Below are positions 1 to 6,946 of a stretch of DNA of 64,000 nucleotides, piece by piece. The translations under genes and the position numbers were made by a program. Under the pieces are notes generated by a model. That model saw only the letters and a program-made list of their open reading frames with translations, had not been told where the DNA came from and ran no database searches. Every line of letters begins with the position of its first letter. The first letter of the stretch is position 1. The stretch is from a virus: positions 1 to 64,000 of the IMG/VR virus record IMGVR_UViG_3300045539_000055, one strand, 5' to 3'.

Positions 1-1445
1 ACAACTTGAAGTTTTGATGTCGGAGCACCTGTGGTTCCTATTCCTACATTCCCTGAAGCTGCAATACGCATTTTTTCATCAATAACAGAGGCTGTTCCTC
101 CAATACCTGTTTCAAAAATAATATCAGAACCACCTGAAGCACCTGCTGATGCTCCTTGAAAAGAAGTAGCTTTTATTCTACCTGCAAGATACTTACCACT
201 AAAATTAGAAGAAGCAAATTCTATAGCTCCTAATATTTGCCCTGCTGATGTAGGTTCTGTACTATTACTTAATTGTATAGTAGCACCTGCCAAATCAGCT
301 ATTGCTAAATTAGGAACTGCTCCTCCAAGAATAGTTGCAAGAAAATTAGTAGTTCCTATTCCTACACTGTTTCTAAAATATCCTTTACCATCAAAATAAC
401 CACCCCATCCGTTCCCGGTTTGTGCATCGCCATATACAGCAAAGCCACCCGATGTGAGTACTCTTCCTGCTATTCCGACAGGATTATTAAAAACGGTTTC
501 TGTACTTGTATTATATCCAAACACAGCACAACGACTATCGTAAGAAATCGGACCGGCTAAAGATGCAACAGAGTGTAATTTTGATGTTGGAACAGTTGTT
601 CCTATGCCTACTTTACCTTCTTGGTCAATTCGCATACGTTCAGTAGGAGAGCCACCGGTTTGCTGCGGAGCAGTCATAAACTTTAATATTCCACCACCTC
701 CATTTCCTGAACTTGCAAAAGTTTGTGATACAGCTTCGATAGCTGCGGTAGCATAAGCAACCGATGCATCATCTTTTCCTGAAAATTGTAATCTACCAAG
801 TACAGAACCGGGTGCTATGTTTGTATCAAGATTTCTTAATTCCATAACACCGCCTGTAACATCTGCAACTACAAGTTTTGGTGTAATACCAAAAGTAGGC
901 GTACCGAAAGTATCTGTACCAACTAACACTTGAGTGTTTCCTACAATAAATATTGGAGAGTCAGAAACCGGAGATGTAGTTATTTTTCTAAATTCTAAGA
1001 AGTTACCACTATGGGAATCTTGACTATAAATTTTAACACCTACTGAAGAACCTGAGTCTGAAAACAAATCTGCATAATAACATACATTATCAAGAAGATG
1101 TGCTTGAACATTGACCCCACCAATAGAACCGGGGGTACTTGATGGGTTTTGACCATTTATTTGAATCAATAATGCATCAGGAGAAAATGCAGGTTGTGTT
1201 TGATTTGGCAAATTGATTATTACAGGAGCCAATACACCTGTCGAAGTACCGTAGTCAAATGTTTTTGAACCGGTTATTGTCTGTGCTCCAACAATTGTTA
1301 CAAATTGATTTGTAGTTGTAGCAAGAGTGATGATGTCTGACAAAAGAAAATTCTTTGTCATTAACAAATCACTAATATCTGTTCCAATAACATAGTCCGA
1401 CAACTGCGGAGGTGTTGGTTGTGGGTATGTACTAATCTTTGCCAT
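1..1445 (-). CDS. Tail fibre / receptor-binding protein, C-terminus cut by window edge
   Basis: The reading frame starts at an ATG on the minus strand at 1445 and stays open to base 1, so about 481 residues are visible and the C-terminus is missing. The N-terminus reads MAKISTYP, the same opening as the fibre gene at 61104-63923, which suggests a shared virion-attachment peptide. The body has repeated blocks of the form KVGIGTT-P-SKLH, separated by stretches on 'rank of fit' data such as MRI and FNNPVG segments. Such VGIGTT repeats are common in beta-rich phage fibres and Bacteroidota surface proteins, often followed by a C-terminal S74 chaperone, which cannot be seen here. A role in host attachment is inferred. 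It begins the late minus-strand run that continues into the small structural and lysis genes. Confidence 0.75.
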   Translation of the reverse strand, partial: MAKISTYPQPTPPQLSDYVIGTDISDLLMTKNFLLSDIITLATTTNQFVTIVGAQTITGSKTFDYGTSTGVLAPVIINLPNQTQPAFSPDALLIQINGQNPSSTPGSIGGVNVQAHLLDNVCYYADLFSDSGSSVGVKIYSQDSHSGNFLEFRKITTSPVSDSPIFIVGNTQVLVGTDTFGTPTFGITPKLVVADVTGGVMELRNLDTNIAPGSVLGRLQFSGKDDASVAYATAAIEAVSQTFASSGNGGGGILKFMTAPQQTGGSPTERMRIDQEGKVGIGTTVPTSKLHSVASLAGPISYDSRCAVFGYNTSTETVFNNPVGIAGRVLTSGGFAVYGDAQTGNGWGGYFDGKGYFRNSVGIGTTNFLATILGGAVPNLAIADLAGATIQLSNSTEPTSAGQILGAIEFASSNFSGKYLAGRIKATSFQGASAGASGGSDIIFETGIGGTASVIDEKMRIAASGNVGIGTTGAPTSKLQV

Positions 1446-1450
1446 TTCTT

Positions 1451-1687
1451 TTAGTCTGTTTTATGAGTTACTTCTCCGGTTTGAATGTTAATGATTGCAT
1501 CTGCACCATACTTTTCAATTAATTCTTTTTCGTGTGCTGCAAATTCTACTTTTAATTCATCAATATGACGAATGATTTGTTGCTTTTGTAATTCAACATC
1601 TCCAATTGCCATTTTTGCTTTGTTAAACTCAGAGTTTAATTCTTGAATTTTTGTTAATTCTTCTTGTGTTACTTGCTCGTTTGCCAT
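1451..1687 (-). CDS. Small coiled-coil protein of the late operon
   Basis: A 78-residue acidic protein dominated by charged heptad-like helices (about residues 5-60), ending in a segment with IINIQTGEV. Coiled-coil proteins of this size and ending are recurrent in structural modules of Bacteroidota phages, but I know no assigned function. It lies 5 bp before the tail fibre gene and 33 bp downstream of a minus-strand promoter-like box, so it may open a fibre transcription unit. A fibre chaperone or a minor virion component are both possible; neither is shown by the sequence. Confidence 0.7.
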   Translation of the reverse strand: MANEQVTQEELTKIQELNSEFNKAKMAIGDVELQKQQIIRHIDELKVEFAAHEKELIEKYGADAIINIQTGEVTHKTD

Positions 1688-1720
1688 TTTAATTTGATTT
1701 TTATTTGATTATTAATTATA

Positions 1721-1728
1721 CAAAGATA
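1721..1728 (-). promoter_or_regulatory. Bacteroidota-type -7 box upstream of the coiled-coil and fibre genes
   Basis: On the minus strand the bases read TATCTTTG, a match to the Bacteroidota housekeeping -7 consensus TAnnTTTG, about 33 bp before the start codon at 1687. No clear TTTG -33 element is seen at the usual distance, so this is a partial promoter call. Confidence 0.45.
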
Positions 1729-1736
1729 TGAAAAAA

Positions 1737-2099
1737 TTACATTTCATTTCGTCTTAATACTCTTTCGAGTTTTCTTTCTATTTTTTTAGGGTTTGTAATA
1801 ACCCTCGTTCTATCGGTTCCTTTATTTGTTTTCACATCAATTTGCATTGTACTCTTGCCATCTTTGTCTTTAATGACATTATACTGCTTGAATTTTTGCT
1901 TACCATTTTCTTTGTCAGTTTGTTTTGTAAACTGAGTAGAACTTGAGCCATCCGAAGAATCTATAGTTACCTTTTCTTTGTTCAACGCAGAATACTTACC
2001 ATTGCTTTGTTTTTCTTTTGATGTCATAACGCTTTTTACTCTATCGTAATTAGGGTCAGGCGTAGGTGCTAACGGAGTATCAGGTCTTTTAATTGCCAT
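1737..2099 (-). CDS. Basic disordered protein with N-terminal RPDTPLAPTP motif
   Basis: A 120-residue lysine-rich protein with little hydrophobic core. Residues 5-14 carry RPDTPLAPTP, a motif found in three more small proteins of this block (at 5938, 6387 and 6626), followed by NYDRVKSV, similar to the RYNKVKKV that follows the motif in the 5938 gene. The two are probably paralogous. Function is unknown. The shared proline-rich tag suggests a docking or packaging peptide recognised by one virion partner, which is inference. It precedes the spanin gene's downstream end by a few bases within the late operon. Confidence 0.65.
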   Translation of the reverse strand: MAIKRPDTPLAPTPDPNYDRVKSVMTSKEKQSNGKYSALNKEKVTIDSSDGSSSTQFTKQTDKENGKQKFKQYNVIKDKDGKSTMQIDVKTNKGTDRTRVITNPKKIERKLERVLRRNEM

Positions 2100-2104
2100 A
2101 ATTT

Positions 2105-2572
2105 TTAAAATAAAGTTCGATTAATTCTTTTATAAGTATAGAACCCCAAAGCAATAAGCAACAGGATTAAAAGCCACCAAAAATAAATTGTATAGTTTGC
2201 TTTCTTGTCAATGTCTTTTTTGAATGTTTTAACAGCAACAGCTTTTTTTACCTTGGCTTTAATTAAGACCTTTTCAGACACTTTTATTTTCGTGTTATCT
2301 ACTAACACCTTTTTTGTTTTTTTATACCTGAGCTTTACGTTCTTGTACTTCTTGCCATCAACTTCAATAACTTTTGCAGTGTCAATTGGAGTTATCTCCA
2401 ATTCATCAGTATCTGTTGTAATTTTAACATTGTTGTCCTGAGTAGCTACAGTTTCCTGTTTAGTTACAGAAGTACTATCTGTCTTTACCACAGTATCGAC
2501 CTTATCTACATTAACTTTTCTTGCAGCACAAGAAGTAAGTATTAAAAAACAAAGTATTAGTATCTTTTTCAT
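2105..2572 (-). CDS. Unimolecular spanin (lipoprotein with C-terminal membrane anchor)
   Basis: Predicted to fuse inner and outer membranes in the last step of Gram-negative lysis. The start at 2572 is preferred over 2584 because it forms a TAATG overlap with the upstream gene, as elsewhere in this operon. The 155-residue product starts MKKILILCF and has a lipobox LTSC with the acylated Cys at residue 15. A charged, threonine- and lysine-rich periplasmic stretch follows, then one C-terminal transmembrane helix (about 128-148, rich in W, L and I). An outer-membrane lipoprotein that also has an inner-membrane anchor is the u-spanin architecture known from phage T1 gp11. The endolysin and holin genes lie immediately upstream in the same operon, which supports the call. 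Confidence 0.75.
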   Translation of the reverse strand: MKKILILCFLILTSCAARKVNVDKVDTVVKTDSTSVTKQETVATQDNNVKITTDTDELEITPIDTAKVIEVDGKKYKNVKLRYKKTKKVLVDNTKIKVSEKVLIKAKVKKAVAVKTFKKDIDKKANYTIYFWWLLILLLIALGFYTYKRINRTLF

Positions 2573-2844
2573 TAACAGTTCCATTTTTTTAAAGCTAATG
2601 CTTTTCTTGTTGGTTCTCCATTTGGTTTTTTCATAGCACCCGGCATTCCTCCCATACGAGCACAGAATGACTTTCGTCTATTGGCATCTTTGCTTCCTGC
2701 CTTTAATTTAGATGGCTTTGTTGTTACAGCCATTTTTAATTTGCTTCCCGGATTAGCAGCTCTATAACTTGCCACTCCTTTAGCATTTAATCCTCCTGAT
2801 TCAGACTTTCCTTCTTTTCTTGTCCAAGCTGCTGTCTTTGCCAT
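2572..2844 (-). CDS. DUF6321-like small basic protein
   Basis: A 90-residue basic protein that I recognise as the conserved family containing WTRKEGK near the N-terminus, SGGLNAKGVASY, RRKSFCARM and a C-terminal PTRKALALKKWNC. The family is widespread in phages and also found in cellular genomes, under the name DUF6321. Two conserved cysteines (in FCARM and at the C-terminus) are retained. Function is unknown; the charge suggests nucleic-acid binding or a minor virion component. It overlaps the spanin start by TAATG and sits between spanin and endolysin. Confidence 0.75.
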   Translation of the reverse strand: MAKTAAWTRKEGKSESGGLNAKGVASYRAANPGSKLKMAVTTKPSKLKAGSKDANRRKSFCARMGGMPGAMKKPNGEPTRKALALKKWNC

Positions 2845-2849
2845 TTTAA

Positions 2850-3353
2850 TTATATTTTTGGATAAGTAATTCCATTATCAGTAATAATAATTCCTTTGTC
2901 AACTCTTGCTTTTAGAGTCTTCCAATCGAATCCATAATCGTATTGAAAATGTGGTGGGTCTATAAACTTTTTCCAATCTGCTCCACATTCCCAACCTTTT
3001 GATTTAAAAAAATCAGTTACCTCTTTCCAATCAGCAATAGTGTCTTTGTCAAAATCTCTGATTTGAGAATAACTTGCTTCTTCAAAGGTTCCATTTCCAT
3101 CATTATCATAAAGCAATACAATGTCAAATGCCAACCCATAATTATGAATTGACTGACCTCCTTTTGCATTAGTAACTTTTGGTTTTTGATTATATAACTT
3201 GTCTTGAAGAGCATTGCTTCTAAAAACATAAGCAAATCTTAAACGAGCTCCTTTTCCTAATAGATTATTAGCTTCTCTATAGTCTTTAAGCATTTTATCC
3301 CTAAGTTTGGGATGTGCTTCTTTGATTCTATCGATTGTTATTTTATCCTCCAT
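2850..3353 (-). CDS. M15-family peptidase endolysin
   Basis: A 167-residue zinc peptidase of the M15 (VanY / T5 endolysin) type that would cleave peptide cross-links or stem peptides of the host cell wall. Zinc ligands are visible in SIHNYGLAFD (His70 and Asp77) and DPPHF (His135). The catalytic acid is likely Asp126 in GADWK, in the usual position just before the last His. No signal peptide is present, so release would depend on the holin encoded directly upstream, whose stop overlaps this gene's start (ATG/TAA at 3353). Length matches single-domain phage endolysins and no separate wall-binding domain is seen. Confidence 0.88.
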   Translation of the reverse strand: MEDKITIDRIKEAHPKLRDKMLKDYREANNLLGKGARLRFAYVFRSNALQDKLYNQKPKVTNAKGGQSIHNYGLAFDIVLLYDNDGNGTFEEASYSQIRDFDKDTIADWKEVTDFFKSKGWECGADWKKFIDPPHFQYDYGFDWKTLKARVDKGIIITDNGITYPKI

Positions 3354-3784
3354 TACGTTATATGGTCAATATTGTTTTTAACATCTTTAGCTCTTGCAAA
3401 TGCTTTCTTTAAAATTTTCCAAACATCAATATTGAATGTCTCTTCAACATTCTCTTTAATTGAAACTAATTCGATAAAGATTAATACAATAGCACATATC
3501 TTCGTAAACATATACTGTATATTGAATGCTCTAATCACAAATTCATTTAAAAGATATTTGTCCATTGCAAAAAGAAACAATATACATACCTCGTACAAAA
3601 ACATTTTTGAAATTATATTAGAAAGAGTTCTACTTCTAATACTTGAAAGACCTTTTAGTTTTATGCTTTTAAAAACACCTGTTATGGTATCAAGCATTAT
3701 TGCACAACCAACTGCAATTAAAAGCCCCTGTATAGGAACAAATAATAATATCAAAGATGACATTATATAGTTTAAATATTTCAT
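3353..3784 (-). CDS. Holin of the phage_holin_4 / toxin-secretion family
   Basis: A 143-residue membrane protein with about four hydrophobic segments (roughly 6-30, 55-75, 85-105 and a shorter one between). It contains the family-typical stretch around MLDTITGVFKSIKLKGL and the later SIKENVEE. Members of this holin family permeabilise the inner membrane and are usually encoded next to an endolysin, as here. The gene overlaps its upstream neighbour by the TAATG arrangement and the endolysin by the reverse overlap, so the three lysis proteins are translationally linked in the order holin, endolysin, (DUF6321), spanin. Confidence 0.82.
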   Translation of the reverse strand: MKYLNYIMSSLILLFVPIQGLLIAVGCAIMLDTITGVFKSIKLKGLSSIRSRTLSNIISKMFLYEVCILFLFAMDKYLLNEFVIRAFNIQYMFTKICAIVLIFIELVSIKENVEETFNIDVWKILKKAFARAKDVKNNIDHIT

Positions 3785-3918
3785 TATCTTCCCTGTCCTC
3801 TGTACGCTTTCACGTAATTCTTACTCGTTTTTAATGTGCTTGTTTTTGTCTTAGCAGCCACTCCCGACTTCTTAGGCTTAGGTTGATAAGCAGACTCTTG
3901 TTGTTTTACTTTTGCCAT
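3784..3918 (-). CDS. 44-residue basic protein upstream of holin
   Basis: A short lysine-rich protein opening MAKVKQQES, like the MAKxK openings of other small late proteins here, and ending in YRGQGR. It is TAATG-coupled to the holin start. No domain is recognisable and no membrane segment is present. It is kept as a gene because spacing is tight on both sides and base use matches the neighbours. Confidence 0.55.
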   Translation of the reverse strand: MAKVKQQESAYQPKPKKSGVAAKTKTSTLKTSKNYVKAYRGQGR

Positions 3919-3919
3919 C

Positions 3920-4402
3920 TTACCAAAGAGCTATTACCAATGTTGCTGTTGATGGTTCTTCTAATTTAAGAACCTGAACAGGAAGAACGGTTCCGGCTGC
4001 AACTCCTGCAAAAGTTACAGAATCTCCACCTATCGTAGTTACCACTAAAGTTCCTGTTCCTCCAACATACAAGTAGCATCCTTGATTGCCTAATCCTGAC
4101 ATAGCAGATTGCTGATAAATTACAAAGGACCAATCTACAGCTATAGGGTTAGCAACTTGAGCTTCTGATTCGCTAATAATTCCTGTAACTTGTGTTATAC
4201 TGTTAAAATTTCCTCCATCATCATATACATAAATAACATCTCCCGGAGATACTCCATTAGTTATAAAATTTGAACTTGGAGACACTAAAATAGAGCTTTC
4301 GTCTGTTTGAACACCTGTTGTTAAAACAAAAGGGTTTGGTATAGGGTACTGTGAAGGATATACCTGTAGTGCTCTTGAAAATGTTGTTTTGAATACTGAC
4401 AT
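3920..4402 (-). CDS. Beta-rich virion protein (head fibre or decoration type)
   Basis: A 160-residue protein of low charge. The C-terminal half (about 105-150) contains GCYLYVGGTGTLVVTTIGG, VTFAGV and GTVLPVQV. This pattern recurs in small surface proteins of many podo- and siphophage virions, where each copy forms a beta-sandwich on the capsid or tail. The N-terminal half is a separate beta domain with GVSPGDVIYVYDDGG. A decoration or head-fibre role is a family-level inference. It is an isolated morphogenesis gene among small hypothetical genes rather than next to the capsid gene. Confidence 0.6.
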   Translation of the reverse strand: MSVFKTTFSRALQVYPSQYPIPNPFVLTTGVQTDESSILVSPSSNFITNGVSPGDVIYVYDDGGNFNSITQVTGIISESEAQVANPIAVDWSFVIYQQSAMSGLGNQGCYLYVGGTGTLVVTTIGGDSVTFAGVAAGTVLPVQVLKLEEPSTATLVIALW

Positions 4403-4407
4403 AATTT

Positions 4408-4590
4408 CTAATTTTTATTTATTTTATAAAATGTTTTATTAATCAATAGCTTCGGATTATTCATAGCAGCTTTTCTATCACTACACCCACAATCTTTTCC
4501 TGTTGCTTCCGCAATAGTCTCTACCACATACTTAATTCCTGTAGCGGCAGTTATCTTTTCAATTGTATCTCCGAATCCTTGCGATTTCAT
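4408..4590 (-). CDS. Small CGC-motif protein conserved in Bacteroidota phages
   Basis: 60 residues opening with GFGDTIEKITAATGIK, then KDCGCSDRKAAMN and a basic tail. I recognise this layout, an amphipathic GDTIEKIT helix followed by DCGC-x2-RK, as recurrent in phages of Bacteroidota. The function is not known; the clustered cysteines could bind metal but a full zinc site is not present. It is placed 6 bp before the beta-rich virion protein. Confidence 0.65.
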   Translation of the reverse strand: MKSQGFGDTIEKITAATGIKYVVETIAEATGKDCGCSDRKAAMNNPKLLINKTFYKINKN

Positions 4591-4602
4591 TTTGTAAAGA
4601 TA

Positions 4603-4833
4603 TTAATTTTTTTTATTTTTTTGAACAGGCAGTTTGCTGACATTTCCTTTTAGGAATTTCATCTTTCCATCCAATGATTTTTTTGACTCGTACTGCTTTG
4701 CTTTTTCAATTATCTTTTCTTGCTTTAGCATTTTTGGAGTTGGTTTTTTACCTGAGCCTTTTGCCGCTCTGATATTATCATAAAGACCTCTCTGAGATAC
4801 AGAACCATCTTTTCTTTTTATCATTTCTTTCAT
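4603..4833 (-). CDS. Small basic phage protein (SQRGLYDNIRAAKGSGKKP type)
   Basis: About 76 residues from the ATG at 4833. The longer in-frame extension to 4905 is rejected because it runs into the structured RNA at 4857-5137. The core reads SQRGLYDNIRAAKGSGKKP followed by a lysine-rich helix. Short proteins with this GLxDNIxAxxGSG pattern are frequent next to structural genes in marine and Bacteroidota phages, usually unnamed. The function is unknown. It is the first coding sequence downstream of the RNA. Confidence 0.65.
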   Translation of the reverse strand: MKEMIKRKDGSVSQRGLYDNIRAAKGSGKKPTPKMLKQEKIIEKAKQYESKKSLDGKMKFLKGNVSKLPVQKNKKN

Positions 4834-4856
4834 CTCTAATAGTTTTAAAATATAAA

Positions 4857-5137
4857 AAACCAAGGTCCTAACAAAAAATCGGGCACGTTTCCGTGGAGCC
4901 CCCACTTATAATCTCTAACCTACCCATTAAGTGGGCGATACGGTTTGCTATTATTAAGATAGACAGTTGACTCTTGTCTAAAGATTTTGTCAGGGTAACT
5001 CATTCAAATCACTCAGGTCTTGCAACCTTACGCTACGGGGCGAACCCCATAGTGCCACTAAAGGTCATACAATGATTACTTATGCTCATTGCCGACAATT
5101 AGTAATGTAATTTTAGCGAATTACTTTACCTTGGTTT
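4857..5137 (-). ncRNA. Multi-helix structured non-coding RNA in the late operon
   Basis: A 281-nt stretch without a reading frame, read on the minus strand. The ends form a perfect 10-bp helix (AAACCAAGGT at 5137-5128 with ACCTTGGTTT at 4866-4857). Inside are, in order, GTAAT/ATTAC (5124-5120 with 5111-5107), CAATGA/TCATTG (5091-5086 with 5075-5070), an 8-bp hairpin capped by TTCG (5052-5033), AGACA/TGTCT (4979-4975 with 4965-4961), CCCACTTA/TAAGTGGG (4935-4928 with 4908-4901), and CACG-GAAA-CGTG (4895-4884) inside a GGGC/GCCC helix. Stable tetraloops plus a closing helix are typical of ornate structured RNAs. No group I intron, tmRNA or RNase P core was recognised. Confidence 0.6.
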
Positions 5138-5145
5138 ATTTTTTA

Positions 5146-5304
5146 TTAAACAGGACTATGAAAGTCTCTACTTCCGTGTCCGGCAGGAGTTGCATCAGGT
5201 ACAATCTCTGTGTCCGGGTTTAACGGAACTTCTTGTACTACTGTGTTCTCTACTGTAGTTTCAGGTGCTGTATCTTCAGTACCTGTAGTTTTAGCTTTTG
5301 CCAT
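5146..5304 (-). CDS. 52-residue acidic, threonine-rich small protein
   Basis: Starts MAKAKTTGTEDTAPETT and ends GHGSRDFHSPV. It has no hydrophobic core and is probably disordered. It ends 8 bp before the closing helix of the structured RNA, so the RNA would be its 3' untranslated region. No family is recognised. The MAKxK opening is shared with the next two upstream genes. Confidence 0.5.
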   Translation of the reverse strand: MAKAKTTGTEDTAPETTVENTVVQEVPLNPDTEIVPDATPAGHGSRDFHSPV

Positions 5305-5322
5305 CTCTACTTAATTTAATGA

Positions 5323-5496
5323 TTAACAATATGGGTTTTTACCACCCATTCCTTTTCCTGAGGCAGCTTTTGTAACTTTACGAGTTACGCCATTACCATC
5401 AGCTTTGATTTTAAGCGGAGTATTATTTCCACTTGACATAGGCATCTGCATACGAGATGAACCCGGTAAATTCGGAGTGTCTTTTTCTTTAGCCAT
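5323..5496 (-). CDS. Small protein with PNLPGSSRMQMPM motif
   Basis: 57 residues, opening MAKEKDTPNLPGSSRMQMPM and ending in a glycine-rich GMGGKNPYC. Its first 20 residues are clearly paralogous to the next upstream gene (PGLPASSRMKMPM), with which it is coupled through TAATG at 5496-5498. The function is unknown. The duplicated motif suggests a binding peptide presented by two small proteins. Confidence 0.6.
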   Translation of the reverse strand: MAKEKDTPNLPGSSRMQMPMSSGNNTPLKIKADGNGVTRKVTKAASGKGMGGKNPYC

Positions 5497-5639
5497 TATT
5501 TCTTTTTAATATTTGTTTTTACATTACCTGTTTTTGCAGGTTTTTTTAATGCATTTTTAATAGCAGGTTTATCTGCTGCCATAGGCATCTTCATTCTTGA
5601 CGATGCAGGTAATCCCGGTGTTGCTTTTGCTTTTGCCAT
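5496..5639 (-). CDS. Small lysine-rich protein with PGLPASSRMKMPM motif
   Basis: 47 residues, MAKAKATPGLPASSRMKMPM followed by a tail of lysine, asparagine and threonine. It is the paralogue of the gene directly downstream. Its stop codon overlaps the neighbour's start. No known domain; base composition and start context match the other late genes. Confidence 0.58.
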   Translation of the reverse strand: MAKAKATPGLPASSRMKMPMAADKPAIKNALKKPAKTGNVKTNIKKK

Positions 5640-5659
5640 TTTTTCTTAAATTTAGTTGT

Positions 5660-5935
5660 TTATGTTTCTTTTAAATATTGAGTTCCCAAAGTGTTCTTTA
5701 AACTTGCCAATCCTTGAAGTTTGCCTGAACCGGTTTGAGTACGACCTCTTTCCTTTGAGGCTCTTCGTGCATCATTAAGTTTCTTTTGACCTTCGTCAAC
5801 CAATTTTTTTCTTGCATCTGCTCTTTTTTGAATATCAGCTAATGCAGTACCTACATCAGTAACTTTGGACTGAACTGTTTCAGATGATTTTACCTTAGGT
5901 TTTTCTTCTTTTTTTGTAGTTTTATCTGTTGGCAT
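5660..5935 (-). CDS. 91-residue charged helical protein
   Basis: A lysine- and glutamate-rich protein with a long predicted helix (about 25-65, including DIQKRADARKKLVDEGQKKL) and a C-terminal GSGKLQGLASLKNTLG segment. No family is recognised. It sits in a tight run of small late genes, so a minor virion or packaging-associated role is likely but unproven. Confidence 0.6.
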   Translation of the reverse strand: MPTDKTTKKEEKPKVKSSETVQSKVTDVGTALADIQKRADARKKLVDEGQKKLNDARRASKERGRTQTGSGKLQGLASLKNTLGTQYLKET

Positions 5936-5937
5936 AA

Positions 5938-6381
5938 CTATGAATTTTTTGCTTTTCCCTGTTTTACTAATGCTTTCTTTTCAGCATCAGTCAAAACTTT
6001 TTTACTGCCTGATGTTATATTATAGTAGTTTGCATTTTTGTTTCTACGGTCCATTGTATTAGTACTATCTTTTACAAAAGAAGTTCTCAAATCCTCTCTA
6101 CTTTTTTTAGAACCTGAAATAGAAGTTTTGGTAGTCTTTCCTCCTCCATCTACTATAGAAGCATTACTTCTTTTATCAGAAGCAGGAATGAATTTTTTCT
6201 CGTATGGTTTAGCTTTAGCTACACCATCTTTTACATCCAATCCTGATGGAGTTTTACCTGATTTCTCATTTACATCTTGAACTTTTTTTACTTTATTATA
6301 TCTTGGTGTTAAAGAAAAAGGAGTTTCAGGAGTACTTGCTAACGGAGTATCGGGTCTATTTATTTTTTTAGGGTCCGGCAT
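5938..6381 (-). CDS. Basic disordered protein with RPDTPLASTP motif
   Basis: 147 residues. After MPDPKKIN comes RPDTPLASTPETPF, then RYNKVKKV, and a long serine- and lysine-rich low-complexity region. It is probably paralogous to the 1737-2099 gene: motif, spacing and the following basic block agree. The codons of the motif are also nearly the same as in the other copies (GCTAACGGAGTATC on the plus strand), which points to recent duplication or constraint. Function unknown. Confidence 0.62.
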   Translation of the reverse strand: MPDPKKINRPDTPLASTPETPFSLTPRYNKVKKVQDVNEKSGKTPSGLDVKDGVAKAKPYEKKFIPASDKRSNASIVDGGGKTTKTSISGSKKSREDLRTSFVKDSTNTMDRRNKNANYYNITSGSKKVLTDAEKKALVKQGKAKNS

Positions 6382-6386
6382 AATTT

Positions 6387-6623
6387 CTATTGTTTTGTGT
6401 TAGGAATTTCAGGAGCCGGAGCCGGAGCATTTTGAGCCATCTTCATTTGACCTAACATACTAACTTGCTCTATAGCAGTATTAGCTGTTTGTTCATATTT
6501 ACTTGCAACTCTTTGCTGAGGCATTCCACCCATTTGCGGTGCAGACTGTAATCCTGAACTAACAGGTTGTGGTTCCGGTGTAGCCGCTAACGGAGTATCA
6601 GGTCTTTGTGCTTGCTGTTTCAT
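6387..6623 (-). CDS. Proline- and glutamine-rich protein with RPDTPLAATPEP motif
   Basis: 78 residues with the shared motif at positions 7-18 and a following PQMGGMPQQR region. It then has a helix (about 45-65) that may be amphipathic, and a proline- and alanine-rich tail. It is one of four proteins in this block with the motif. No domain is known. It lies 3 bp downstream of the next gene. Confidence 0.6.
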   Translation of the reverse strand: MKQQAQRPDTPLAATPEPQPVSSGLQSAPQMGGMPQQRVASKYEQTANTAIEQVSMLGQMKMAQNAPAPAPEIPNTKQ

Positions 6624-6625
6624 AA

Positions 6626-6928
6626 TTATCTTCTACTAAATAATGGTTCAGGAGTTGGAGCTAATGGAATGTCTCTGCTTGTAATTTTTTTAACAGCATC
6701 TTTTTTTGCACGAGGATTTTCTTCTCCTCTATCGTATAGTCGAGCTACACCTCTTGCGATGTCTCTTCCACCTGTTCTTTTTTCTTCAGCATTAGCTGCT
6801 ATTTCTGCTCCTCTCTCTGTACGAGATGCTCTTTTATCCATTCTCTCAGCAACTCTTTCTGCTCTTTCAGGATTCTTTTCGGATATTCTTCCAAGTCTTT
6901 TGTACTGTCCTTTTCTTAAATCAGGCAT
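6626..6928 (-). CDS. Arg-rich helical protein ending in IPLAPTPEP motif
   Basis: 100 residues, strongly basic and helical in the first two thirds (RAERVAERMDKRASRTERG). It ends SRDIPLAPTPEPLFSRR, so the motif that is N-terminal in three neighbours is C-terminal here. Placement at either end of otherwise different proteins fits a linear docking peptide rather than a folded domain. The basic helix could bind DNA. Function is unknown. Confidence 0.6.
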   Translation of the reverse strand: MPDLRKGQYKRLGRISEKNPERAERVAERMDKRASRTERGAEIAANAEEKRTGGRDIARGVARLYDRGEENPRAKKDAVKKITSRDIPLAPTPEPLFSRR

Positions 6929-6946
6929 AATTTCTATTTTTTAAAG

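Noticed and set aside
4857-5137. Group I intron or tmRNA
   Set aside because: No interrupted coding sequence flanks it, and neither the intron core words nor a tRNA-like CCA end could be found.
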